From the NCBI GenBank assembly GCA_020353135.1, contig CP070688.1, positions 3,551,597 to 3,558,048 of the forward strand: DNA of 6,452 nucleotides, read 5' to 3'. The notes under the pieces are model-generated. The model had not been told where the DNA came from. It was given only the letters and a program-made list of their open reading frames with translations, and searched no databases. Below, piece after piece: positions 1 through 5,996 of this stretch; positions within the stretch are counted from its first letter, which is position 1, and every line of letters starts with the position of its first letter. This stretch comes from Chloroflexota bacterium (GTDB lineage Bacteria > Chloroflexota > Anaerolineae > Promineifilales > Promineifilaceae). The position numbers and the translations under genes are program-made.

Positions 1-224
1 ATTTGAATGTCAGGTTGCTCAGCCTGCATACCCCGAAAAGCCTGGCTTCTTCTCCGACAACCATTCCCTCTTGCGCCTATTTTGACTCTGTCCTAATATC
101 CATATTGGAACAGAGGAATCCCAGCCCGGAATACTTGTCCGTCTCTCGCCCGTAACTTCCTTGCTGCATCGTCCATCCCAACAGGGGCATTCTTGGCGGC
201 TATTCGGATCTGGGTTAGGCGGTA
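1..224. other. Leader region without a convincing gene
   Basis: This stretch precedes the first gene. I see no open frame with a good ribosome site and recognisable protein. The minus-strand frame across it encodes a low-complexity, unrecognisable peptide. It contains a near-palindrome at 11-26 (CAGGTTG/CAGCCTG, seven pairs including one wobble, two-base centre), a short perfect dyad AAGCC-T-GGCTT at 38-48, and a weak promoter-like pair at 71-99. It may be the 5' regulatory region of the cyclase gene, or part of the end of an upstream gene's untranslated region. Confidence 0.6.
71..99 (+). promoter_or_regulatory. Weak candidate sigma-70-type promoter for the cyclase gene
   Basis: A -10-like TAATAT lies at 94-99 and a poor -35-like TTGCGC at 71-76, separated by 17 bases. 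The -35 matches consensus at only three positions. A dyad (AATAT-CC-ATATT, 95-106, extendable by a T-G wobble and a C-G pair to 93-108) overlaps the -10 box and could be an operator. TTGACT at 82-87 is a better -35 hexamer but has no -10 at a workable distance. The call rests on pattern only. Confidence 0.2.
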
Positions 225-233
225 ATGCGGCCA

Positions 234-3200
234 ATGACCGACACAGACCAACTTCAACAGGCCATCGAAGCGTTAGAAGCCCAGCGTCCTATCTTGGGCG
301 ACGAAGTGGTCGAAACTTCTCTCAAGGCGCTGCGCCAGCAACTGCGAGAGCTGGAAGCGGCCGGCAAATCGGAACAGCGCAAGATGCTGACGATCCTTTT
401 TATGGACGCCGTCGGCTCCACGGCGATCACCCGCTCGCTCGATCCCGAGGAGAACCTGGAAGTTATGGCCGGCGCAATCCGCTTGTTATCGGCGCCGATT
501 GAAGAATTTGGCGGCCGGGTGCTGCGCACGATGGGCGACGGCCTGCTAGCCGCGTTCGGCTTACCCATCGCTCATGAAGATGACCCCGACCGGGCCGTCC
601 AGGCCGCCTTGCGAATGCTCGCGGTCGCTCAAAAGTATGCAGTCGAGCTGAAACGAAAGTGGAACATAACCAATTACCAGATACGTATAGGAATCAGCAC
701 CGGCCTCGTCGCCGTTGGCGGCGACGGCCGGGAAGAGCTCAGCGGCGCGACGGTCAACCTGGCCGCCCGCTTGGAAGCCGCGGCCGAACCCGGGTCGCTC
801 CTCATTTCGCATGGCACCTTCCAGCACGTCCAGGGCGCCTTTGACTTACTGCCCCTGCCCCCTATTGAGGTCAAGGGCTTCCCAGAGCCGGTTCCTGTAT
901 ACCAGGTTTTGGCCGCCAGGGCCCGCTCATTCCGTAGTCGTCGCCGCGGGGTCGAGGGTATCGAGACCAAAATGGTCGGCCGCGATGCCGAGTTGCGCGC
1001 TCTGCAAAACGCTTATCACGCCGTTACTCAAGAAGGCCAGCATCGCGCAGTGACGATTATCGGCGAAGCCGGCCTGGGTAAATCTCGCCTGCTGTACGAA
1101 TTCGAGAAGTGGCTGGATCGACAACCTAAGCAAGTGGCGCTCTTTCGTGGGCGCGCCCTCTCCGAGAGCCGCGTTCAACCCTATGCCTTGCTTCGCTTCC
1201 TCTTCGCTTCCCACTTTGACATTCACGACGACGATCCGGCCGCCGTCGTGCGGCAGAAACTGGTCGCCGGCCTTGGCGCACAGCCAGGAGCTGATGGAGA
1301 GAAAACGCCAGACACGGACTCAGAAAGCCGCGCGATGTCCGAACCACACACGACTTCTGAGTCGCGCGCGATTTCTGAATCACGCGCACACTTCATCGGT
1401 CATCTGCTGGGCTACGATTTCCACGATAGTATTCATCTTGCCCCGATGCTGGCCAATCCGCGACTGTTGCATGACAGGGCGCTCAGCTATTTGGGGGATT
1501 ACTTCGAAGCCCTTTGCGCCTCAGGGCCGGTGCTGATGCTGCTGGAGGATCTTCATTGGGCTGACGACAGCTCGCTGGAGGTGATCGCTCATCTGTCTCT
1601 GACCATGGAGCACCAACCGCTCCTGATAGTCGGCGCAACCCGGCCGGATCTATTTGAACGCCGGCCAGGCTGGTACGAGCGACGAGCTTTTCACCGGCGC
1701 CTTGAATTGCGGCCGCTTTCCGAGCAGGAGAGCCTGGGCCTTTTGGCCGACGTATTCCAGAAGGCGGAGAATGTCCCGGCCGCCTTGTTGGAACTGATAA
1801 CTACCAATGCTGGGGGCAACCCCTTCTACGTGGAGGAGTTGGTTAAGATGATGGTTCAAGATGGCGTCGTCGTCAAAGCGGGCGAACGCTGGCTTGTCCA
1901 GAATGATCGCCTGGCCGAAGAGCGGGTTCCTGCTACGCTGAACGGCGTGTTACAGGCTCGCCTGGACGGCCTGCCGGAGCAGGAGCGCACTCTGCTGCAG
2001 CAGGCTTCCGTCGTCGGCCGCGTCTTTTGGGACGTCGTCGTCATCTACCTCAATCGCCAAGTGGCCGAAGAGGAAATCGACGAGCGTGTCGAGGAAGCCT
2101 TGCTCGACCTACAACAAAAGGAAATCGTATTCCGCCAGGCTCATTCGGTCTTTGCTGGAGCCGGCGAATACATCTTCAAACATGCCTTGTTCCGCCAGGT
2201 GACCTATGACAGCGTGCTCATAAAACATAGGCGGAACTTCCATTCCCTGGTGGCAGACTGGCTCGCCGAACATAGCGGCGAGCGGGCCGAAGAAGTGACC
2301 GGCCTCATCGCCAATCACCTGGAGCGCGCCGGCCGGCTAGAAGAGGCGCTGGTCTACCTGCGCCGCGCCGGGGAGGATGCGATCAAACTCTTCGCGTTGG
2401 CTGAAGCCTTGCACTTCTATGATCAGGCGGTTGCGTTGGTCGACGGCCACCCGGCGGTCTTTACCGGCCGGGAAGTAGCCGAGCTACGCGGTAAGCGAGG
2501 TAGTGTACACGCTCTGGCCGGCGATTTTGCGGCCGCCATAGCCGATACAAGCTTTGCCCTACAGGCGGCGCAAGAAACGCACGATCTATCGGCTCAACGA
2601 GCGCTGCTTACCGGCCTGGGCATGGTGTATCGTCGGGCGGACGATTATGAGAAGGCCTTGTCGTTCTTGAACCAGGCCGTCGAAGTGGCCCGCGAAAGCG
2701 GCGATCGACGGGCGGTCGCCGATACGCTCTATCATCTGGGCAGCGTTTACTGGAGCCAGGGTGAGAACTACAAAGCCACCCCACCCCACCAGGAGGCGCT
2801 AGAGATCTGCCGCTCGCTAGGCTTAGCCGATTTGGTGGCCGTCCAGGCTACCCACGGCCGGGCTGAATCGCACGTGACCGACGGCCGGCCGGACCTGGCC
2901 CTGGGCCTGTTCAAAGAGTCGCTCCGCCTCTCTCGCCAGGTCGGCGATCGCAGCTATGAGGCCGAGAATCTGCAAATGATCGCCACCGTGAACCGGGGGC
3001 CGGAAGGCTTGGCCGACTATCCAGCGGTTGAGAAAGCGGCCGAGGAGGCGCTGGAGATTTGCCGGGCCGCCAATCTGGACTGGCACCTGGTGCCCACGCT
3101 GGATTGCCTCAGCGCCGCCTACAGGGGATTGGGCGATTATCAAAACGCTTTTCGCCGATCCCATGAAGCGGCCCAGGTCGCCGAGGATATTGGCGTGCCC

Positions 3201-3857
3201 CGCTTCCTCTCTTTCGTCTTCCATCAGCTGGCCGCGCTCTATTTGGATTTGGGTTTGTTCGCTTCAGCTGAGGAGTATTTCTCACGCGCATTGCAGATCG
3301 GCCAGGAGGCCAAATCCGCCTTCTTCTTGCCCACGATCCAGGCCGGGCTGGCGGTTTCTCGGCTGCGGCAGAGTAACGGCCGTGAGCCCGATTCGACGGT
3401 TTTCTCTCTCTTGGAAGAGGCGCTGGTTTCGGCCATGGAACGGGGCCAGAAACAGCAAGCGGCCCATTGCCTTGAGGGGCTGGCCGAACTGGCAATTGCC
3501 GAAGGTAATTACGAAAAGTCTGTCGAGTGCGCAGATCGGCTATTGACTCTGGCCAAGCGCGGCGCTATGCGCGAGCGCGCCGCCCAGGCCCACCGCTGGC
3601 GCGGCGTGGCCTTGTTCGCCATGGGTCAGGGCGAAGAGGCTGGAGAAGAAATCGGGCAGGCGGCCGCCCTGGCCCAGGTCATTGGCTGCCCGCGCTTACT
3701 TTGGGATATGCACCAAACGTTGGCTCACTACTACCGCGCCCTGGAGGATTCCCAGATGGCGGCGTTTCATGAAGAGGAAATCCAAAAGATCGTGGCCATT
3801 ATTGCCGAGGGACTGGAGGATGAGGCATTGACGGAAGGTCTACCTTTGACTACCTGA
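234..3857 (+). CDS. Class III adenylate/guanylate cyclase - STAND/AAA ATPase - TPR signalling protein
   Basis: A 1207-residue cytosolic signalling protein with no signal peptide or membrane segment. Residue numbers count from ATG 234. A short helix (4-44) leads to a class III cyclase domain (about 49-226). The two metal-binding aspartates are D58 (FMDAVGST) and D102 (GDGLLAAFG), and the transition-state pair N175 and R179 lies in VNLAARLE. The two base-recognition positions, usually Lys and Asp, are R98 and E168. Next comes a COG3899-like ATPase module with Walker A GEAGLGKS (277-284), Walker B LLEDLHWAD (436-444), GATRP (467-471) and GGNPFYVEEL (527-536), then a winged-helix-like linker and about a dozen TPR-like repeats (697-1194). 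Family knowledge suggests the TPR/NTPase part senses a ligand and controls cyclic-nucleotide synthesis. ATG 225 is also in frame, but AGGCGG (217-222) lies 2 bases from it and 11 from ATG 234, so 234 is preferred. A SESRA-repeat linker interrupts the ATPase module at about 348-385. Confidence 0.94.
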   Translation: MTDTDQLQQAIEALEAQRPILGDEVVETSLKALRQQLRELEAAGKSEQRKMLTILFMDAVGSTAITRSLDPEENLEVMAGAIRLLSAPIEEFGGRVLRTMGDGLLAAFGLPIAHEDDPDRAVQAALRMLAVAQKYAVELKRKWNITNYQIRIGISTGLVAVGGDGREELSGATVNLAARLEAAAEPGSLLISHGTFQHVQGAFDLLPLPPIEVKGFPEPVPVYQVLAARARSFRSRRRGVEGIETKMVGRDAELRALQNAYHAVTQEGQHRAVTIIGEAGLGKSRLLYEFEKWLDRQPKQVALFRGRALSESRVQPYALLRFLFASHFDIHDDDPAAVVRQKLVAGLGAQPGADGEKTPDTDSESRAMSEPHTTSESRAISESRAHFIGHLLGYDFHDSIHLAPMLANPRLLHDRALSYLGDYFEALCASGPVLMLLEDLHWADDSSLEVIAHLSLTMEHQPLLIVGATRPDLFERRPGWYERRAFHRRLELRPLSEQESLGLLADVFQKAENVPAALLELITTNAGGNPFYVEELVKMMVQDGVVVKAGERWLVQNDRLAEERVPATLNGVLQARLDGLPEQERTLLQQASVVGRVFWDVVVIYLNRQVAEEEIDERVEEALLDLQQKEIVFRQAHSVFAGAGEYIFKHALFRQVTYDSVLIKHRRNFHSLVADWLAEHSGERAEEVTGLIANHLERAGRLEEALVYLRRAGEDAIKLFALAEALHFYDQAVALVDGHPAVFTGREVAELRGKRGSVHALAGDFAAAIADTSFALQAAQETHDLSAQRALLTGLGMVYRRADDYEKALSFLNQAVEVARESGDRRAVADTLYHLGSVYWSQGENYKATPPHQEALEICRSLGLADLVAVQATHGRAESHVTDGRPDLALGLFKESLRLSRQVGDRSYEAENLQMIATVNRGPEGLADYPAVEKAAEEALEICRAANLDWHLVPTLDCLSAAYRGLGDYQNAFRRSHEAAQVAEDIGVPRFLSFVFHQLAALYLDLGLFASAEEYFSRALQIGQEAKSAFFLPTIQAGLAVSRLRQSNGREPDSTVFSLLEEALVSAMERGQKQQAAHCLEGLAELAIAEGNYEKSVECADRLLTLAKRGAMRERAAQAHRWRGVALFAMGQGEEAGEEIGQAAALAQVIGCPRLLWDMHQTLAHYYRALEDSQMAAFHEEEIQKIVAIIAEGLEDEALTEGLPLTT
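1320..1388 (+). repeat. In-frame SESRA micro-repeat in the ATPase module
   Basis: The pentapeptide SESRA occurs three times (codons at 1320-1334, 1356-1370 and 1374-1388), with a partial SEP unit between the first two. It lies in a polar, Ser/Thr/Glu-rich linker between the 'VVRQKLVAGLG' helix and the 'HFIGHLLGYDF' segment. All base differences among the three copies are synonymous (Ser as tca, tct, agc or tcg; Glu as gaa or gag; Ala as gcg or gca). It is probably a flexible surface loop. No function is known to me. Confidence 0.8.
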
Positions 3858-3871
3858 GACCGATTGTCTCA
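3855..3871 (+). repeat. Perfect 6-bp inverted repeat at the cyclase stop codon
   Basis: TGAGAC-cgatt-GTCTCA forms a perfect six-base-pair stem with a five-base loop, and its first three bases are the TGA stop of the cyclase gene. No run of T follows (aatctgtccg), so it is not a typical intrinsic terminator. It could slow 3' degradation, partly attenuate read-through into the glycosyltransferase gene, act as a DNA operator, or be chance in a short gap. Confidence 0.45.
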
Positions 3872-3886
3872 ATCTGTCCGAACCAC

Positions 3887-3892
3887 GAAAGG
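3887..3892 (+). promoter_or_regulatory. Ribosome binding site of the glycosyltransferase gene
   Basis: GAAAGG ends 9 bases before ATG 3902, within normal Shine-Dalgarno spacing, and supports that start. Confidence 0.6.
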
Positions 3893-3901
3893 TATTTTGC
3901 A

Positions 3902-5059
3902 ATGAGCAAACGTACTTCATTTCTATTTATCGTCAGTGCAAAAGGCGGCGGGGACAGGCCGCCGGTGATCGCACTTGCCTGTGCTCTAAGGGATCGCGGT
4001 CGTCGAGTTGGCGTACTGTGCGATGACGAAAGCGCGCAGCTCATTGCTTCCACGAAACTTCCAAGCTATACGTTTCCACCAGACCTGGACAGGCGCGGCC
4101 AGATAACACGTTGGATAAAGGGCCTTGCGCAAGAAAACGGCGAACCAAGCGCGGAACTGCTGAATCCAATGCTTGATTGGGCAAATCCCCTCATCCCTTT
4201 CGGTCAGGAGACGCTCAGGAACTTCAAGCCCGATTTAATCGTCAGCACGCTTTTTGGTATCGGGTTGGCGGACGAATTGTCAAAACATTCGCGAATTCCC
4301 TGGTGTTTTGTTAACCCCAGCTTCTACTTTGGTGAAAATGCGACCAGAACCTGGGAGGAAGACTGGTACGGGCCATTCATCCCCCGGCTCGCCCGGGATT
4401 GCTTTCTGCCCTTAGTCGATCAGGCGGATACCGTCCTTCATGCCACCGATCCTGAGTTTGACTTTCAGCCAACAAGACTTCCTGATAATCATCACTATGT
4501 TGGATTTCTTCTCTGGGATCCGCCACTTGACAGTTCTGTCGCGCTAGATGGTCCGGGAAATCCCTGGGCGCTTATCACGCTCAGCACTTTGCGCCAGGGA
4601 GATGAAGCTGTCCTGGCAAATTCGGCGCTCCAGGCGCTGGCCGACCGGCCGGTCCGAGCGTTGTTAACCCAACCTGATGAAGATATCCGCAGCGAACTTA
4701 GCGATATTCCCGAAAACGCGACGATCGCGGGCTTTGTATCCCATTCTCCGGTGCTGAAGAAGAGCTCGCTCGTGATAAACCATGCGGGCCATGGTATCGT
4801 CAGCAAAGCAATGACCTATGGCGTGCCCATGGTGTTGCTGCCCTGGCATCGTGATCAGCCGGGAGTTGCCGACAGGGCAGCGCGACTTGGAATCGCCCAG
4901 GTTGTCCCCCGCGAAAAGGCTGATCCCGAAGAAGTTCGGCGAGCCGTGGATGCGGTGCTTGACAGCCCCCGCTACCGTGAAGCCGCCCTTCACCACGCCG
5001 AGAGGCTGGCGGCAATCGACGCCGCCGAGATCGCCTGCTCGCTTCTCGAAGGATTCTAA
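3902..5059 (+). CDS. GT-B fold, family-1-like glycosyltransferase
   Basis: A 385-residue, probably soluble enzyme expected to transfer a sugar from a nucleotide donor (UDP or dTDP) to a small-molecule or lipid acceptor. The N-terminal Rossmann domain opens with FLFIVSAKGGGDRPPVIALA (7-26). D18 falls where GtfA/B-type enzymes carry their catalytic aspartate (GSRGD) and where many relatives have GH instead. The C-terminal donor domain begins near ALITLSTLRQ (223-232) and carries the signature HAGHGIVSKAMTYGVPMVLLPWHRDQPGVADRAARLG (294-330). There H294 is expected to contact the diphosphate and D318/Q319 the donor sugar. HAGHGI replaces the more usual HGGHGT. Length is normal for the family. ATG 3902 has a GAAAGG site. 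The gene starts 44 bases after the cyclase gene and is followed by two methyltransferase genes, suggesting a tailoring role. By eye it has fewer GGCC/GCCGGC motifs than the cyclase gene. Acceptor and sugar cannot be read from the sequence. Confidence 0.92.
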   Translation: MSKRTSFLFIVSAKGGGDRPPVIALACALRDRGRRVGVLCDDESAQLIASTKLPSYTFPPDLDRRGQITRWIKGLAQENGEPSAELLNPMLDWANPLIPFGQETLRNFKPDLIVSTLFGIGLADELSKHSRIPWCFVNPSFYFGENATRTWEEDWYGPFIPRLARDCFLPLVDQADTVLHATDPEFDFQPTRLPDNHHYVGFLLWDPPLDSSVALDGPGNPWALITLSTLRQGDEAVLANSALQALADRPVRALLTQPDEDIRSELSDIPENATIAGFVSHSPVLKKSSLVINHAGHGIVSKAMTYGVPMVLLPWHRDQPGVADRAARLGIAQVVPREKADPEEVRRAVDAVLDSPRYREAALHHAERLAAIDAAEIACSLLEGF

Positions 5060-5069
5060 TCGGTACAGC

Positions 5070-5077
5070 GGAGGTGA
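5070..5077 (+). promoter_or_regulatory. Orphan perfect Shine-Dalgarno sequence GGAGGTGA
   Basis: GGAGGTGA is an exact eight-base complement to the 16S rRNA 3' end. No clear gene starts at normal spacing behind it. The nearest candidate is GTG 5090 (12 bases away), opening a 32-codon frame that ends at 5188 inside the first methyltransferase gene. Five of its bases (5073-5077) are inside the 5' arm of the stem-loop at 5073-5133. It may be a leader-peptide site, a sequestered ribosome site, or coincidence. Confidence 0.4.
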
Positions 5078-5133
5078 GGCAGTCGGACGGTGCGCTATCG
5101 CGCAGGACCAGCTGGACTCCCGACTGCCTTACC
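5073..5133 (+). repeat. Long stem-loop in the spacer before the first methyltransferase
   Basis: Arm GGTGAGGCAGTCGG (5073-5086) pairs with CCGACTGCCTTACC (5120-5133) over 14 consecutive positions, 13 Watson-Crick and one G-T wobble. The 33-base loop contains a second hairpin TGCGC-tatc-GCGCA (5091-5104) and the palindrome CCAGCTGG (5108-5115). No T tract follows, so it does not look like an intrinsic terminator. It could be a structured 5' leader that controls the methyltransferase genes, an mRNA-processing signal, or a REP/MITE-like dispersed palindrome. Presence of the structure is clear; its role is not. Confidence 0.75.
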
Positions 5134-5147
5134 CTTGCATTCTCTAT

Positions 5148-5153
5148 GGAAAG
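5148..5153 (+). promoter_or_regulatory. Ribosome binding site of the first methyltransferase gene
   Basis: GGAAAG ends 6 bases before ATG 5160. Between the glycosyltransferase stop and 5160 this frame holds no other ATG, GTG or TTG, so this site and start are the natural choice. The site overlaps a four-codon frame, ATG 5146 to TGA 5158-5160, whose stop shares one base with ATG 5160. Confidence 0.55.
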
Positions 5154-5159
5154 CATCTG

Positions 5160-5984
5160 ATGACCGAAGCAGAAAGCTGGCAAGGTGAAAGCGACGATGC
5201 GGAGATTTTTGAGAACCTCTTCGTTCCTACGCTTTTTGGCCCTTGGGCGCCACAGGTTGCCGATGCCGCCGGTATCACCGCCGGCGACCGGGTTTTGGAC
5301 GTCGGCTGCGGCACCGGAATCCTGGCACGTGAAGCGGTAGTCCGAGTCGGATCGACCGGCAGTGTAACCGGCCTGGACCTCAACGAAGGCATGCTGGCGG
5401 TAGCCCGGCGGACTCGCCCAGACGTCGATTGGCGGTTAGGTGACGCCCAAGAGCTTCCTTTTGACGACGAGAGTTTTGATGTCGTCGTCAGCCAATTCGC
5501 CCTGATGTACTTCCCGGACCGGGTTGCCGCTCTCAAGGAGATGAAACGTGTGCTCGCTCCAGAGGGACGGCTGGCCATAGCCGTGTGGGGTCCGTTCGAA
5601 AGGGCAACTGGCTACGTTACCCTGGCCGAGATCGCCACGCCCCACGCTGGAGACGACGCGACAAATATACTCAAAGCGCCCCACGTGTTGGGCGACGAGG
5701 GTAAATTAGCGTCGCTTTTCGACGGGGCGGGGTTCGCCAGCCTGGACATCAACCTGCGAGGCGGGTTTTACACCCAATCGTCGATTGACTTATTCGTCGA
5801 GGCCGAGGTGAAGGGCAGCCCCCTCGAAGGGCTCTTCGACGAAGAGAGCTTTCAAGCCTTTCTGGAAGAGGCGAGCAAAGGACTGCAGCCTTTTCTCTCG
5901 AGCAATGGAGAAATTGTTGTGCCTATGGATGCCATTATCGTCACAGCCCGGAAAGAAGCCTCATACATTCAGCGGGAGCACTGA
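5160..5984 (+). CDS. Class I SAM-dependent methyltransferase (UbiE/Methyltransf_11-like)
   Basis: A 274-residue soluble enzyme expected to move a methyl group from S-adenosylmethionine to an unidentified acceptor. The Rossmann core shows motif I VLDVGCGTG (45-53), the acidic end of strand 2 in GLDLNEGML (71-79, D73 expected to bind the ribose hydroxyls), GDAQELPFDDESFDVVVSQF (94-113) and the post-III segment RVLAPEGRLAIAVWG (130-144). The C-terminal part (about 145-264) has its own helical insertion before the last strand, MDAIIVTARKE (256-266), and probably shapes the acceptor pocket. The frame is open far upstream into the glycosyltransferase gene, but that part is unrelated sequence; ATG 5160 with GGAAAG is the first usable start after 5059. 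It follows the glycosyltransferase by 100 bases and precedes another methyltransferase by 12. O-, N- or C-methylation cannot be decided from sequence. Confidence 0.92.
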   Translation: MTEAESWQGESDDAEIFENLFVPTLFGPWAPQVADAAGITAGDRVLDVGCGTGILAREAVVRVGSTGSVTGLDLNEGMLAVARRTRPDVDWRLGDAQELPFDDESFDVVVSQFALMYFPDRVAALKEMKRVLAPEGRLAIAVWGPFERATGYVTLAEIATPHAGDDATNILKAPHVLGDEGKLASLFDGAGFASLDINLRGGFYTQSSIDLFVEAEVKGSPLEGLFDEESFQAFLEEASKGLQPFLSSNGEIVVPMDAIIVTARKEASYIQREH

Positions 5985-5988
5985 GAGG
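5983..5988 (+). promoter_or_regulatory. Ribosome binding site of the second methyltransferase gene
   Basis: GAGAGG begins within the TGA stop of the first methyltransferase (5982-5984) and ends 8 bases before ATG 5997. Ribosomes finishing the first gene would arrive on this site, so translational coupling is likely. Confidence 0.65.
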
Positions 5989-5996
5989 TTTGGACA

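Noticed and set aside
82..99. Promoter with TTGACT (82-87) as -35 and TAATAT (94-99) as -10
   Set aside because: The spacer is only 6 bases, far too short for sigma-70 recognition.
19..234. A 71-codon frame on the minus strand across the leader
   Set aside because: No recognisable domain, low-complexity Arg/Ser/Pro-rich peptide, and no good ribosome site.
1320..1388. CRISPR-like or transposon-derived direct repeat
   Set aside because: Units are 15 bases, unevenly spaced, in frame, and differ only at synonymous positions; they are a peptide repeat in a coding gene.
2823..3495. Long overlapping minus-strand frames of 128-133 codons inside the TPR region
   Set aside because: They are antisense to clearly coding TPR sequence and their peptides are Arg/Pro/Gly-rich, as expected for shadows in GC-rich DNA.
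234..3857. Anti-phage cyclic-nucleotide system (Pycsar or Avs-like) based on the cyclase and STAND modules
   Set aside because: No effector (TM, TIR, nuclease or phospholipase) lies beside it in the window, and the domain order matches the common cyclase-ATPase-TPR signalling family. Flanking sequence would be needed to reopen this.
5073..5133. Rho-independent terminator after the glycosyltransferase
   Set aside because: The loop is 33 bases and the 3' arm is followed by cttgcattc rather than a T run.
4818..5159. An upstream extension of the first methyltransferase reaching into the glycosyltransferase gene
   Set aside because: The extra residues do not resemble a methyltransferase N-terminus and overlap a well-supported gene in another frame. 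ATG 5160 with GGAAAG explains the protein.
5060..5159. Integron attC site in the spacer
   Set aside because: The palindrome lacks the GTTRRRY/RYYYAAC core boxes, and no integrase or cassette array is visible.
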